Positions 14,770 through 23,259 of a stretch of DNA of 64,000 nt are shown here, piece after piece; within the stretch, counting starts at the first letter, position 1; each line of letters begins with the position of its first letter. This DNA comes from Burkholderiaceae bacterium 26 (GTDB taxonomy: Bacteria; Pseudomonadota; Gammaproteobacteria; Burkholderiales; Burkholderiaceae), in NCBI GenBank assembly GCA_000955795.1, contig JYOB01000006.1, forward strand, positions 1 through 64,000, read 5' to 3'. The notes under the pieces were generated by a model. It did no database searches and was not told the origin of the DNA. It worked only from the letters and a program-made list of their open reading frames with translations. Made by a program: the position numbers and the translations under genes.

Positions 14770-15291
14770 TCAGCGCTGCACACAAACGCCAACCCCTTCG
14801 ACCGCACGCTCACGCGCCTGCAAGTATCTCAGTTTCTCCCCGTCCCGCTCGGCTCCTGCGAAGAGATCGACAAGATCCGCCGCATCCTCTCCAGATAGCT
14901 CACATCGGCCGGCGGCTCCATCGCCCAGGCTGGCGGCGGGCTGATCTTCACCTGCGCCGGCACTGGCGTCGGGCTGGCAACGGGCGCGCATTGACATCCG
15001 TACATCACCAGCAGCAAGAGCGCGCTGCAGACGCGTGTTCTCATCGGTGGCACGTTGCATCTCCGAGAAATGGGTACGGTCGAGCGCGTCGAGCTGGTCG
15101 GTAAGCTGCCGGTGCCGGGCGATGGCAGCCTGCAGCGCGGTCATAACGGTATCGATGGCGGCTTGGCGCTCGATGGCGTGGTCGCGTTGCATCTGCGCGA
15201 TGGTCTTGTCGTAGCGGTTGGCCTGCCAGCCCCACGCGGCTGCTGCAGCCACCGCTGCCACTGCCAGGAGCCGGACGATTGCGAAGTTCAT
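14770..15291 (-). CDS. Rz: phage spanin inner-membrane subunit (Rz-like)
   Basis: The N-terminal signal anchor (FAIVRLLAVAAVAAAAAWGW, about 4-22) is followed by a long coiled coil (YDKTIAQMQRDHAIERQAAIDTVMTALQ) and the segment RHRQLTDQLDALDRTHFSEM. It spans the periplasm with Rz1 to fuse the membranes at lysis. The start at 15291 follows from the signal anchor. Rz1 lies inside it in another frame. The last ~60 residues are less conserved-looking, and the 14600-14770 region downstream contains no gene I can support. Confidence 0.8.
   Translation of the reverse strand: MNFAIVRLLAVAAVAAAAAWGWQANRYDKTIAQMQRDHAIERQAAIDTVMTALQAAIARHRQLTDQLDALDRTHFSEMQRATDENTRLQRALAAGDVRMSMRARCQPDASAGAGEDQPAASLGDGAAGRCELSGEDAADLVDLFAGAERDGEKLRYLQARERAVEGVGVCVQR
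14829..15044 (-). CDS. Rz1: phage spanin outer-membrane lipoprotein (Rz1-like), nested in Rz
   Basis: MRTRVCSALLLLVMYGCQC is a lipoprotein signal with lipobox LVMYGC. A proline-rich mature part follows (APVASPTPVPAQVKISPPPAWAMEPPADV), as in other Rz1 proteins. It lies wholly within the Rz gene in the +1 frame. Its ATG overlaps, as ATGA, the stop of the long holin-side frame 15041-15559. Confidence 0.8.
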   Translation of the reverse strand: MRTRVCSALLLLVMYGCQCAPVASPTPVPAQVKISPPPAWAMEPPADVSYLERMRRILSISSQEPSGTGRN

Positions 15292-15559
15292 TGGCTTTGC
15301 CTTGTCGGATGATGTGAGTGACCCACAGCCCCGCCACCGCCAGCGCGCAGTGCAGTTGCACGGTGGCGATGTTGGGGGTGCCGTCGAGCGCGGCGGAGGC
15401 GCTGCCGAGCGCGCACAGGGCAACGGCGCCCAGCAGCAGCGCGCCGCGCAGCCCATGCGGAATGGCCTGCGTGAGCGCAGACCACGCCGCCCCCGCGCAG
15501 ATGGCCACGAGCGCCACGATGTCGATGGCGGTGAGCACGTCGTTTTGGCTGATCGTCAT
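15041..15559 (-). CDS. holin or antiholin-like membrane protein, frame extends across Rz
   Basis: The first ~85 residues carry three hydrophobic helices (TAIDIVALVAICAGAAWSAL, LLLGAVALCALGSASAAL, LHCALAVAGLWVTHII), as expected for a small phage holin-type protein. No stop occurs where such a protein would normally end, near the Rz start at 15291. The frame runs on for another ~250 bp through Rz as an arginine-rich tail and stops exactly at the Rz1 start. The real product may be the full 172 residues, or a stop may have been lost by mutation. Its ATG overlaps the stop of the gene before it. Confidence 0.65.
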   Translation of the reverse strand: MTISQNDVLTAIDIVALVAICAGAAWSALTQAIPHGLRGALLLGAVALCALGSASAALDGTPNIATVQLHCALAVAGLWVTHIIRQGKANELRNRPAPGSGSGGCSSRVGLAGQPLRQDHRADATRPRHRAPSRHRYRYDRAAGCHRPAPAAYRPARRARPYPFLGDATCHR

Positions 15560-15900
15560 TCTTTGCGGCCTCCTGTCCAGCGTTGGGCTGCCTGCTGCAG
15601 CCAGTCGTGCACCAGGCGCCGCAGCGCCGGGAGCTCGCCGTACGCGTGGCCGACGATCGTCAGCCCGAACACGCCGGCGATGAACTTGATGGCGTCAGAC
15701 ACCAGCCCGACTGGCACGCCACTCCACCCAATGACGCCGTTGCCGAGGTAATGCGCACACACGATGCCCAGCAACAGCGCCGCCACGCGCTGCACGGGCG
15801 TGCCCGGAATAAACCGCAGCGACACCAGCGCACCAGCCGCGCTGGGCAGAATCGTGTCCACCACGCGCAGCAGCGCGCCCCAACCTGTTTGCTCTGCCAT
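15556..15900 (-). CDS. putative phage holin (114 aa)
   Basis: The small membrane protein MAEQTGWGALLRVVDTILPSAAGALVSLRF has about three hydrophobic segments and a charged C-terminus (WLQQAAQRWTGGRKE). It lies directly between the endolysin and a second small membrane protein with overlapping or touching ends. Position and topology suggest a holin, but the sequence itself has no family-specific motif that I recognise. Confidence 0.65.
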   Translation of the reverse strand: MAEQTGWGALLRVVDTILPSAAGALVSLRFIPGTPVQRVAALLLGIVCAHYLGNGVIGWSGVPVGLVSDAIKFIAGVFGLTIVGHAYGELPALRRLVHDWLQQAAQRWTGGRKE

Positions 15901-16539
15901 TCATGCTCCCAATGCTTGTTTGGCGACCGCCCAACGCGCGCGGCGCGGCTCTGCGCCTTCCATGGCCGGGCCGTTGATGCGGCGCGTGATTTCGTCGAAC
16001 TTGCCGGCGTCAGCCAGCTTGCCCAGGCCGAATGCCCACCAGTACCAACCGGCGGAGAGCGCGGCGTATTCATCGCGCTCCAGCAGCTCGGGATGTGTCA
16101 GAAGGTCGAGATCGAGCGCATGGCCGCACTCGCGGTAGTTGGCCAGGAAGGTGATTTGCTTGAGGCCGCGGCCCCGGTAGCGCCAGCCGTCACCGCTGGC
16201 GGCATCGCCATTGCCGTAGCGGTTGGCGTAAGCGATGTTGGCAATGCGCATCTGCCGCTCGAGCGGCACCGCGCGCTCGTCGGGCGCGCGGCCCAGCGCG
16301 AAGGCCAACGCTGGCGTGATGCGCGAGAACATGGCAGGCAGCGCGGCCACGGCGTAGTTGAAGGATTCCGTTACGCGCGTGAACCCGCCGGACTCGTGCC
16401 CGATCTGCGCGATGAAGGCCGCTTGCTGCGCGGGCGTGGAGATGCCGAAGCGCCTGCACGTGGCTTCGATGTGCGGCCACCAGCGATTGGCGAGCCCGGG
16501 CGACAAGGACGCAGCCTTGCTGAAGGATTGTTTGTTCAT
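15901..16539 (-). CDS. endolysin, GH19 chitinase-like peptidoglycan hydrolase
   Basis: 212 residues with glycoside hydrolase 19 motifs: AAFIAQIGHESGGFTRVTES (catalytic Glu49 in HESGG), ANRYGNGD, YRGRGLKQITFLANYRECG and the C-terminal FDEITRRINGP. It cleaves the glycan strand of peptidoglycan at the end of the phage cycle. It starts after a terminator hairpin that closes the tail operon and leads the lysis cassette. Confidence 0.9.
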   Translation of the reverse strand: MNKQSFSKAASLSPGLANRWWPHIEATCRRFGISTPAQQAAFIAQIGHESGGFTRVTESFNYAVAALPAMFSRITPALAFALGRAPDERAVPLERQMRIANIAYANRYGNGDAASGDGWRYRGRGLKQITFLANYRECGHALDLDLLTHPELLERDEYAALSAGWYWWAFGLGKLADAGKFDEITRRINGPAMEGAEPRRARWAVAKQALGA

Positions 16540-16551
16540 GGCTTGGAAAAG

Positions 16552-16575
16552 AAAAAGCCCGCCGGGTGGCGGGCT
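16552..16575 (-). terminator. terminator after the tail gene D
   Basis: On the minus strand AGCCCGCC-N4-GGCGGGCT is followed by TTTTT (complement of 16552-16556). It separates the tail genes from the lysis genes. Confidence 0.8.
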
Positions 16576-16614
16576 GTTTGGGATGCGGCCGCAATTGCGA
16601 GCGCGCGTGTCTTG

Positions 16615-17679
16615 TTACTTGGGCGGCGCCGGAATGACCAGGTTGGTCACCTTGGCCGCCTTCTTCGGCTTGCCCTGCCCCACCTTAGCCTTGCCGGTGT
16701 TGCCGCCATTGAGGCTCACGTTCACCAGCCAGCTTTTGTTGGCGTAGATGTGCGTGACCGTCTCGGCCAGGTAGTCGCCGTCGGCTTGGGCTTTGAAGCC
16801 TTGCAGGCGCAGTGTTTTCTCAGCGCTGATGTCGGCCCGGCCCATCATTTCGAGCTCGCCCTCGGCGGTGCTGCGGTTCATGTGTTGCAGCGTGGCTTTG
16901 GCGGCAGCCTTGGCGGCCTGCGGGCTGGCGTGCACGTGCCGCTCGGTGTGCGTGGCCTGCGCGGGGCCGCCGTCTGGCGCGTCCGGGTTCGGGATGTACA
17001 GATCGATCTTGCGGCCGGTCTTGGCATCGTGCGCGCGGGTTCTGACACCGCCGACGCTGCTGCGATCAGGAAACGTCAGGCGATAGCGCATCAAGTCTTC
17101 CGGCCGCAGGACGATGGGCGCGAGCGGTTTGCCCTCTGCGGATTTGCCACCGCCGCGCGGGGCGACGATCAGCCGGCCGCCCTTGACCGTTGCCGTGCCG
17201 CCGTACTGGCGCGCGAGTCGGGTGATGAAATGCAGATCGCTTTCGCCAAACTGGTCGACGCGTTCGATTTGCGCCTCGATCGCACATGCGGGCTTCCACC
17301 CGTGCCGCGCGGCCACGCTCGCCACAATGGCGGCCAGCGTGGTGCCGGTGTAGCTGGCGTTGCGCTGCGCCTTGGCGGTGGCGCGCATGTCGGCCGGTTT
17401 GCCGCGTATGACGATGGTGGCGGGCGGGCCGCTCAGCTCGATCTCGTCAACAGCGTACGTGCCGCGTGTGGATAGGCCTTTGCCCGCCCAGCCGAACGAG
17501 ATGCGCAGCGTGGCGCCCTTGGGCGGGAAGGCGATCTTGCCGTCGCGGTCATCAAGGCGGATCTCGCAGCGGTCGGCTTCCATGCCGGGCTTGTCGGTGG
17601 TGCGGATCTCCAGCACGCGATCGCGCAGCAGCGCGGTGATGTCTTTGCCGTCTGCCAGGACTTCGAATTGCGCTTCCAT
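16615..17679 (-). CDS. D: phage late control gene D-like tail/baseplate hub protein
   Basis: 354 residues matching the P2 gpD family: N-terminal FEVLADGKDITALLRDRVLEIRTTDKPGMEADRCEIRLDDRDG, the central RVDQFGESDLHFITRLARQYG and VKGGRLIVAP. This protein forms the baseplate hub (gp27-like fold) at the tail tip. It is the last gene of the tail operon, followed by a terminator, and touches gpX upstream. Confidence 0.9.
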   Translation of the reverse strand: MEAQFEVLADGKDITALLRDRVLEIRTTDKPGMEADRCEIRLDDRDGKIAFPPKGATLRISFGWAGKGLSTRGTYAVDEIELSGPPATIVIRGKPADMRATAKAQRNASYTGTTLAAIVASVAARHGWKPACAIEAQIERVDQFGESDLHFITRLARQYGGTATVKGGRLIVAPRGGGKSAEGKPLAPIVLRPEDLMRYRLTFPDRSSVGGVRTRAHDAKTGRKIDLYIPNPDAPDGGPAQATHTERHVHASPQAAKAAAKATLQHMNRSTAEGELEMMGRADISAEKTLRLQGFKAQADGDYLAETVTHIYANKSWLVNVSLNGGNTGKAKVGQGKPKKAAKVTNLVIPAPPK

Positions 17680-17682
17680 GCG

Positions 17683-17889
17683 TTACGTCCAAAGCTGGAT
17701 GGGCTCGTCGCGCGCGGGGGCGAGATCCGGCAAGTAGATCTCCACGCCGGCGGCGTACGGTTGGCGCCGCGCGGCGAGGCCCGGGTTGGCATCGAGCACG
17801 GCTTCCACGGTGCCGGCCAGCGTGCCGTATGCGCGGTAGCAGAGCACGTCCAGCACGTCGCCGTCAGATGTTCTGATAGTCATCGCCAT
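17683..17889 (-). CDS. X: phage tail protein X (LysM-like)
   Basis: 68 residues, MAMTIRTSDGDVLDVLCYRAYG and VLDANPGLAARR, ending in YLPDLAPARDEPIQLWT. This is the P2 gpX pattern, a small LysM-fold protein between U and D. The start at 17889 is within the end of the upstream gene. In P2 it is needed for tail assembly. Confidence 0.9.
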   Translation of the reverse strand: MAMTIRTSDGDVLDVLCYRAYGTLAGTVEAVLDANPGLAARRQPYAAGVEIYLPDLAPARDEPIQLWT

Positions 17890-18742
17890 AGCGTCGGAAC
17901 TCCAAATCGAAACCCTGTTTGCGTGGCGTGCCATCGGCCAGCAGCGCGTCTTGCTCTTCGCCCACGCGATCGAGGAAGTAGCGGCCGAGCACGTCGCCCG
18001 AGCCGGTGGTGAGTTGCACGGGCTTGAGCGCGGCGCCAATGGCGCGCAGGCGGTCAAGCTGCCCTGCCCCGGCGCCGCCGGCGGTGAAGATGGCGCCCGA
18101 TACGGTGATGGTGTCGCCGCCGGCGCCCACGGCTTGCAGTGCTTCTTGCCGCTGAATGCGTTCCTGCGCGGCGATGTTGTAACGGGTCTCGCGGCGCAGG
18201 CGGTCATACGCGGCCGTGCTGAGGCCGAACTGGAATTGCTCGCCGTCGTCGGTCGACAGCACGAGCAGGCGTTCGGTGGCGCCGGCGGCTTGGCCGGCGC
18301 CCAGGATCTTGTCCGGGCCGAGCGCGTAGCTGGGCACCAGGCTGCGCACGTTGGGCGAGACGGCGGGCAGCACGGCATCGAGGCGGCGGCGCACGGTTGC
18401 CAGTGCGTCGCCGGTTGACCGGGTTGCCTGCAGGACGGCGGAGAACCGCTCGCCGACTGCGGTGCGTTGGATGCCGACCAGCGCGGTATCTGTCAGGCCG
18501 AGCGCGCGCTGTGCCGCACCGCGTACGGCTGTCATGCGCCCTACGCCGCCAATGGCTTCAGCGGCAGCGGCGAGCGCGGTACCGGCGGTGTTCAGGTCGC
18601 CCAAGGCCTGCGCCTCGTGGCGCTGGGCGTTGGCCTGCCCCGTGCCGCCGGGCTTGTCGAGCAACCGCTCCATTTGCCGGACGTGCTCGGCAGCGCGCGC
18701 CGCATGCGTTGCCGCTGCGGATGCGAAGGTCTGAAAATCCAT
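17864..18742 (-). CDS. U: phage tail protein, gpU-like with extended N-terminus
   Basis: 292 residues, longer than P2 gpU (about 160). The C-terminal ~130 residues carry the U-like part (EQFQFGLSTAAYDRLRRETRYNIAAQERI ... VLGRYFLDRVGEEQDALLADGTPRKQGFDLEFRRYGDD). The N-terminal ~130 residues are alanine-rich and helical. It lies between the tape measure gene and X, as U does in P2. The extension could be a fused tail component. Confidence 0.8.
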   Translation of the reverse strand: MDFQTFASAAATHAARAAEHVRQMERLLDKPGGTGQANAQRHEAQALGDLNTAGTALAAAAEAIGGVGRMTAVRGAAQRALGLTDTALVGIQRTAVGERFSAVLQATRSTGDALATVRRRLDAVLPAVSPNVRSLVPSYALGPDKILGAGQAAGATERLLVLSTDDGEQFQFGLSTAAYDRLRRETRYNIAAQERIQRQEALQAVGAGGDTITVSGAIFTAGGAGAGQLDRLRAIGAALKPVQLTTGSGDVLGRYFLDRVGEEQDALLADGTPRKQGFDLEFRRYGDDYQNI

Positions 18743-18753
18743 GGTGTGTTCCG

Positions 18754-21066
18754 TTACAGATGCGGGCGATCCGACATTGCCGCCCGGCGTTGCTGCGCGG
18801 CGTAGTCGTCAAACTGGCGGCGCAAGTGCGGCATCAATTCCTCGGCAAGCTGGCGCGGGTCTTTGACGTCGCCATGTACCGTTAGCGCGATGCGCGGCGC
18901 GAACTCGAAACGTTGGTCGACCTGCGGCGGTGCCGCCGGTGGTGCCTTGGCCAGCGCACTGACCGTGCCGAGTGCCTCTGCGGCGCCAGCGGGCAGGACG
19001 GGCTTGCCGGTGGTCAGCTCGGCCTTGGGCTTGGTGTCACCCAAGGCGAGCCCGGCGGCGGCGCTGCTGGCCTTGCCGCCCAGGTACGAACCCAACATGC
19101 CGCCGAGCAGACCGCCAACAACGGTGCCGATGGGCCCAGCGATGGCGGTGCCGGCGATTGCACCAATGGCGCGGCCCGCTGCGCCGCCGGCAAGTTCGCC
19201 CGCGAGGCCTGCGCCAATGCCCGCGATGGCTTTGGCCTTGTCGGCTTTGGTGCCGGGGCTCTCGGCCGCTTCGGCGCTTGCCATGCCGGCCGTGCCCACC
19301 AGCGCCAAAACGCCCGCGACAGAGCCGACCTTGCCCAGCTTGGGTGCCGCACCTTTCAGGAACCGGCCCGAAGCGCCCAGCACGCCGGGCGCCTTTGCGG
19401 CAGCCGGCGCCACCTTGGCCGCAGTGCCGGCCACCTCGGCCGCACGGCCGACGCCTGCAGCCACGGCAGTGCCGCGAGCGATGTTGGTCAGCCCCTTGCC
19501 GATCGACCACACGGCGCGCCCGCTGCGGAACGCAAGAATCGACGCCAGCACACCGCCGATGGCGACGGTAGCCTTTGGCGATTCCGCCGCGAGCTTACTG
19601 ACAGAGGTGCCGGCGCCGGCGGCGAGATCCGCAACGCTATCCGTTACGGGCTTGAGCGCATCGCCAATGCGGCGCATCGCTTCATCCCACGCCTGCCCCA
19701 CTTCGGCCCATTTCTGTTTGGAGCTGGCGCGGCGGTCTTCGAGGTCTTTCTCGATCTCGCCGGTGGCCTTGGCGCCCTCCTTCTTCAGGCGCTGGTACAG
19801 ATCGGTGTTCTGCATGTAGGCTGTGAGCGCGGCCTTGACCTGCATGTCGTTGAAGAGATCGCCGGTCTTCATGGTCTCTTCAAACGCGCGCATCTGCGCT
19901 TCGCGCTTGGCGGGGTCGGATTCGCCGTTGAACTGCTTGGCCGCGGCAGCGAGTTGCTGGGCTTTCTCCGGGTCGGCCTGCTCGATGTACGCGCGGGCCA
20001 GCACGAAGGATGCTTCCATCGTGCTCCAGCCTTTGCCGATGGCTTCGCGCATCTTGGCCTGATAGTCGATGCCAGCCTTGGCGTAGTTGCTGGCGGTCTC
20101 TCGGCTGCCGATCTTGGAGAACCAGTTCTTGGTGTTGTTGGCCGCCTCGTCTGCGCTGCCGGCGGTTTTCATCTGCACCTGCAGCAGCGCGCCGAGCTGC
20201 TCGACAGAGGTGTTACCGACAATGCCCAGCTTCTGCATGTCGGCCAGCAGCACCGGGAACCAGCGCGCCATGTCGCTCGATTCGAACGAGCCTTCCTTGC
20301 CTTGAAACGCGATGGTTTCCAGCGCCTGCGCCATCTTGGCGGGGTCGGCAATTTTGGCGTTCTGCTCGAGCGCCTGAATCATCCGCGCGGTTTCCTTCGG
20401 GTCTGCACCCTGGCTGATGGAGAACTTGCCCACCAGCGGCGCGAACGACAGCGCGCGGTCGAGATCCATGCCGGCCGACACCATCTGGTTGACGGCATCT
20501 GCCAGCACGTTGCGGCCGATGCCGCTCTGCTGTGCGGAGGTAGCAATGCCGCTGCTCATCTCGCGCTCTTTGTCGGTGCGCGCGGCACCCGCCTTGATGG
20601 CGATGTCGCGGATGATGGCCTCGTAACCGGCGGAGATGGCGGTCGGCACCGCTGCTGCAGCGACAAACTTGCCGGTGTCGCCAATGGTGTTGCCCAGGCC
20701 GTCTCGGCCGCTGGCGATGAGCTCAGCGCCGCGCGCACGCAGTTCCAACCCGCGTGCGGTGCGGCCGAGCCGTTGGTACGAACGGTCGAGCCGGTCGACC
20801 TCGAACCCGGCATCGCGCAGCGCGCGGGTGTTGCGCTCGATTTTGATGCGCACCTTGTCGGCCGCGCGGTCGCCGGCGGCGTGCAGATCGCGGAACTCGC
20901 GCTGCAGGCGCTGCGTCTCGCCAATGGTGTTCTGCCAGACGCGGGCCTCGCCAGCGCGTTTCTTGAGTGCCTCCAGCTTGGTGCCGACCTCGTTGACGGC
21001 ACGGCCCAGGGTTGAGCTGACCGCGCCGCCGATGAGGATGCCAAGGGCGATGTCTTTTGTTGCCAT
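18754..21066 (-). CDS. T: phage tail tape measure protein
   Basis: 770 residues, mostly helical. It begins TKDIALGILIGGAVSSTLGRAVNEV and has a coiled-coil part to about 130 and a phage-tail TP901-like central domain (GIATSAQQSGIGRNVLADAVNQMVSAGMDLD ... MARWFPVLLADMQKLG). An Ala/Gly-rich hydrophobic region lies at about 500-690, with helices that may insert into the membrane. Its length sets tail length. It follows E and E' as in P2. Confidence 0.9.
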   Translation of the reverse strand: MATKDIALGILIGGAVSSTLGRAVNEVGTKLEALKKRAGEARVWQNTIGETQRLQREFRDLHAAGDRAADKVRIKIERNTRALRDAGFEVDRLDRSYQRLGRTARGLELRARGAELIASGRDGLGNTIGDTGKFVAAAAVPTAISAGYEAIIRDIAIKAGAARTDKEREMSSGIATSAQQSGIGRNVLADAVNQMVSAGMDLDRALSFAPLVGKFSISQGADPKETARMIQALEQNAKIADPAKMAQALETIAFQGKEGSFESSDMARWFPVLLADMQKLGIVGNTSVEQLGALLQVQMKTAGSADEAANNTKNWFSKIGSRETASNYAKAGIDYQAKMREAIGKGWSTMEASFVLARAYIEQADPEKAQQLAAAAKQFNGESDPAKREAQMRAFEETMKTGDLFNDMQVKAALTAYMQNTDLYQRLKKEGAKATGEIEKDLEDRRASSKQKWAEVGQAWDEAMRRIGDALKPVTDSVADLAAGAGTSVSKLAAESPKATVAIGGVLASILAFRSGRAVWSIGKGLTNIARGTAVAAGVGRAAEVAGTAAKVAPAAAKAPGVLGASGRFLKGAAPKLGKVGSVAGVLALVGTAGMASAEAAESPGTKADKAKAIAGIGAGLAGELAGGAAGRAIGAIAGTAIAGPIGTVVGGLLGGMLGSYLGGKASSAAAGLALGDTKPKAELTTGKPVLPAGAAEALGTVSALAKAPPAAPPQVDQRFEFAPRIALTVHGDVKDPRQLAEELMPHLRRQFDDYAAQQRRAAMSDRPHL

Positions 21067-21108
21067 CCGTTCTCCTGCTACTTGGCGGCGCCTGCGCGCG
21101 TTGCTGCG

Positions 21109-21216
21109 TCAGTCGGTCAACCACCACACCATGTCGTCGACCGTCATGGCATCAATGTCAGATGGTCTGACGCCCATCGCCAGCAGGCGCTTGGCCAGGC
21201 GCTTCAGGTCCGGCAT
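21109..21216 (-). CDS. small GpE-type tail protein (35 aa), overlapping the E gene
   Basis: An open frame starts ATG 21216 (MPDLKRLAKRLLAMGV) and ends DAMTVDDMVWWLTD. The end matches the P2 GpE-type signature, in which a 'MT..EL..WR/WL' motif follows an I-D-A-M stretch. It lies inside and beyond the 3' end of the E-like gene, shifted +1 (equivalently -2). It may be made from its own ATG or by programmed frameshift from E, as in P2 and many tailed phages. It is too short for routine gene finders. Confidence 0.65.
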   Translation of the reverse strand: MPDLKRLAKRLLAMGVRPSDIDAMTVDDMVWWLTD

Positions 21217-21478
21217 CGGCAGCCTCGCGGTCGGCCAGCAGCCGAAAGTAGCCGCGCTGCACGCGCTGGTAATCAACGTAGGTCAGGCCCTCGATGTCGT
21301 CCTGGCCGACGCTAGCAACGGACGCGAAGAGCAGGATCTCGCGCAGTTCTTCATCCCCGCCCGACTGCTGGCCGGCGATGCGCATGTCTCGCACGGTGGG
21401 CTGGCGCAGCGTGAGCGCACTGACCTTGACGCCGTTGGCGGTGGCGGGAAACTTCAGCTTGATGGTTGTGATTTGCAT
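21158..21478 (-). CDS. E: phage tail assembly chaperone, gpE-like
   Basis: 106 residues, MQITTIKLKFPATANGVKVSALTLRQPTVRDMRIAGQQSGGDEELREILLFASV ... GLTYVDYQRVQRGYFRLL, the usual pattern of phage tail assembly proteins between tube and tape measure genes. It helps load the tape measure. Its 3' end overlaps the small GpE-type frame. Confidence 0.85.
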   Translation of the reverse strand: MQITTIKLKFPATANGVKVSALTLRQPTVRDMRIAGQQSGGDEELREILLFASVASVGQDDIEGLTYVDYQRVQRGYFRLLADREAADAGPEAPGQAPAGDGRQTI

Positions 21479-21501
21479 TTCGGTGTGTCTCTTGTGGGCT
21501 C

Positions 21502-22005
21502 TTACATGCCGATGGCGGCGCGCACTTCCGCGAGCTGGTCAACGCCGTCAATGACGCGCTTGCAGCCGAGCACGTCGATCTCGTGCCAGACGCGGCCGTC
21601 GATCTCCAGCTTGTAGTAGTTGACGCTGACGGAGTACTTGGATTCGGACATCGCGCCGGGCTTCCATGAGCCCGGGTCGACCTCGTAGAGCATGCCGCGC
21701 AGGACAAGGACGACGCTGCGCGTCTTGCCGTCGGTGCCGCGCACTGCGCCACGGAAGGTGCCGTTGAAGGCGTTCTGATCTGCCAGGCCGAAGAGCTTCA
21801 GCACGGCAGTGGACAGCGTGACGAGCGAGAACGACGCTTCCATCGCCTCCATGCCCATGTCGAGCTTGACGGCTGCATCCATACCGCCGGCGCGGTAGTC
21901 CTCGGTCTTGATCTTCAGCTTGGGCGGGGTGACTTCCGTCGCCTTGCCGGCGAGGTTCGTGCCATCCACAAACAGGTTGAAGTTGTAGAGTGTCTCGGGT
22001 ACCAA
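21502..22005 (-). CDS. FII: major tail tube protein FII
   Basis: 167 residues, MVPETLYNFNLFVDGTNLAGKATEVTPPKLKIKTEDYRAGGMDAAVKLDMGMEAMEASFSLV and VNYYKLEIDGRVWHEIDVLGCKRVIDG. This is the P2 FII tail tube family and forms the inner tube of the contractile tail. It follows the sheath gene at 13 bp. Confidence 0.95.
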   Translation of the reverse strand: MVPETLYNFNLFVDGTNLAGKATEVTPPKLKIKTEDYRAGGMDAAVKLDMGMEAMEASFSLVTLSTAVLKLFGLADQNAFNGTFRGAVRGTDGKTRSVVLVLRGMLYEVDPGSWKPGAMSESKYSVSVNYYKLEIDGRVWHEIDVLGCKRVIDGVDQLAEVRAAIGM

Positions 22006-22017
22006 CTTGCGCCTCCG

Positions 22018-23181
22018 TTATTTGGTGTCGAGCACTTCGGTCAGCCACTCATTGGTGACCTCGAAGCGGAAGATTGGGTTTTCTGCGGGGATGACATCGG
22101 TGAACCGCACGTTCCACACGACGCGGCCCTGCTCGATCTGGCTGGCGGTGTTCAGCACCGGGTCTGCGTAGACCTCGAAGTTGATCAGTGCGCCCGCGTT
22201 GCGCTGGTCGCGCATGAACGCGTGCAGCCCCTCTGTGACGTCGTGCACGTACGTTTTGGTGATGCCACGGTCGATGGCCCATTTGTGGCCGGCTTGCGCG
22301 GCATCCATGAGGATGTCCAGCGTGCGCACGCGTGTGACGAACGACCATTTCGGATCGGCAGACAACGTGCGGTTGCCCCACAGCCGGTAGCCACCGTCGC
22401 GAATGATGGTGGCGATGCGGGCCTCGTTGAGCAGGTTGGCGCGGCAGGCTGGATCGTTGTCGAGAAACTCGATGGGCCGGCCGGTGCCGGTGATGCCGAC
22501 GAATTCCTTGTTGGACGGCGACGCCCAGTAGCCGTATTGCGCATCGGTGTAGGCGAACAGACCTGCGACAAAGGCGGATGCCGGTGCGTCGGCCTCTGCG
22601 TTGGCGGTGGTGTCCCACGTGCGCACGCCGGGGTCGACCATGTACAGGCGTTTGGAGCCGAAGTTGCGCGCATACGCGAGCGCGGCTTCGTCGGTGGTGT
22701 TCGGCCCGTCGATGATGCCGATGGCGCGCAGCTTGGACGCCAGTGCATCCACAGCAGTCGCAACCGGCTGGCGTGCGGAGAACCCCGGCGCGATCAGCAG
22801 GCGTGGTTGGACGTTGAAACGTGATTTGGCATCGAGCAGCGATTGCAGGCCCGTGCGCATGCCGGCGCCCGTTGTGCCGCCGATGACGCTGGAGGTGAGC
22901 GCGTCTGCATCGTCGGACTCGGCCACGCCGGTTGCAACGATGACGGCCGATGTGCGTTCTTGGATCGCCTTGATGGCGCGGGTGATGGCGCTGTTTTGGC
23001 CGAAGGCCTGCGCCGCCTCGCGCGGGTTAGTGATTTGCACCGGCACATCGGGCTGCACGAGATCCGGGCCCGGTGTGTACGTGTCAACCAGGCCGATGAT
23101 GGACGACGACGGCACGGCGATCGGGCGCGGGCCGGTGTCGACAATCGTGGTGGTGATGCCGTGGAAGAATGAAGATGCCAT
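22018..23181 (-). CDS. FI: major tail sheath protein FI
   Basis: 387 residues of the P2 FI sheath family, with N-terminal GITTTIVDTGPRPIAVPSSSIIGLVDTYT and C-terminal VVWNVRFTDVIPAENPIFRFEVTNEWLTEVL. It forms the contractile outer sheath. Transcription begins anew after the terminator at 23209-23234. Confidence 0.95.
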   Translation of the reverse strand: MASSFFHGITTTIVDTGPRPIAVPSSSIIGLVDTYTPGPDLVQPDVPVQITNPREAAQAFGQNSAITRAIKAIQERTSAVIVATGVAESDDADALTSSVIGGTTGAGMRTGLQSLLDAKSRFNVQPRLLIAPGFSARQPVATAVDALASKLRAIGIIDGPNTTDEAALAYARNFGSKRLYMVDPGVRTWDTTANAEADAPASAFVAGLFAYTDAQYGYWASPSNKEFVGITGTGRPIEFLDNDPACRANLLNEARIATIIRDGGYRLWGNRTLSADPKWSFVTRVRTLDILMDAAQAGHKWAIDRGITKTYVHDVTEGLHAFMRDQRNAGALINFEVYADPVLNTASQIEQGRVVWNVRFTDVIPAENPIFRFEVTNEWLTEVLDTK

Positions 23182-23208
23182 GCGGCTCCTCGATGGGATG
23201 TAGAGATG

Positions 23209-23234
23209 AAAAAGCCCCGCGTGATGGCGGGGCT
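23209..23234 (-). terminator. terminator between tail fibre genes and sheath gene
   Basis: On the minus strand AGCCCCGC, a 6-nt loop, GCGGGGCT, then TTTTT (complement of 23209-23213). It ends the fibre operon just before FI. Confidence 0.8.
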
Positions 23235-23259
23235 CGTTTGGGTGTGCGGTCAGTGGCCC

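Noticed and set aside
15583-21015. Long plus-strand frames (630 aa from 15583, 700 aa from 18913)
   Set aside because: They are antisense shadows of high-GC tail genes, with His/Arg/Gly-rich composition and no family motifs.
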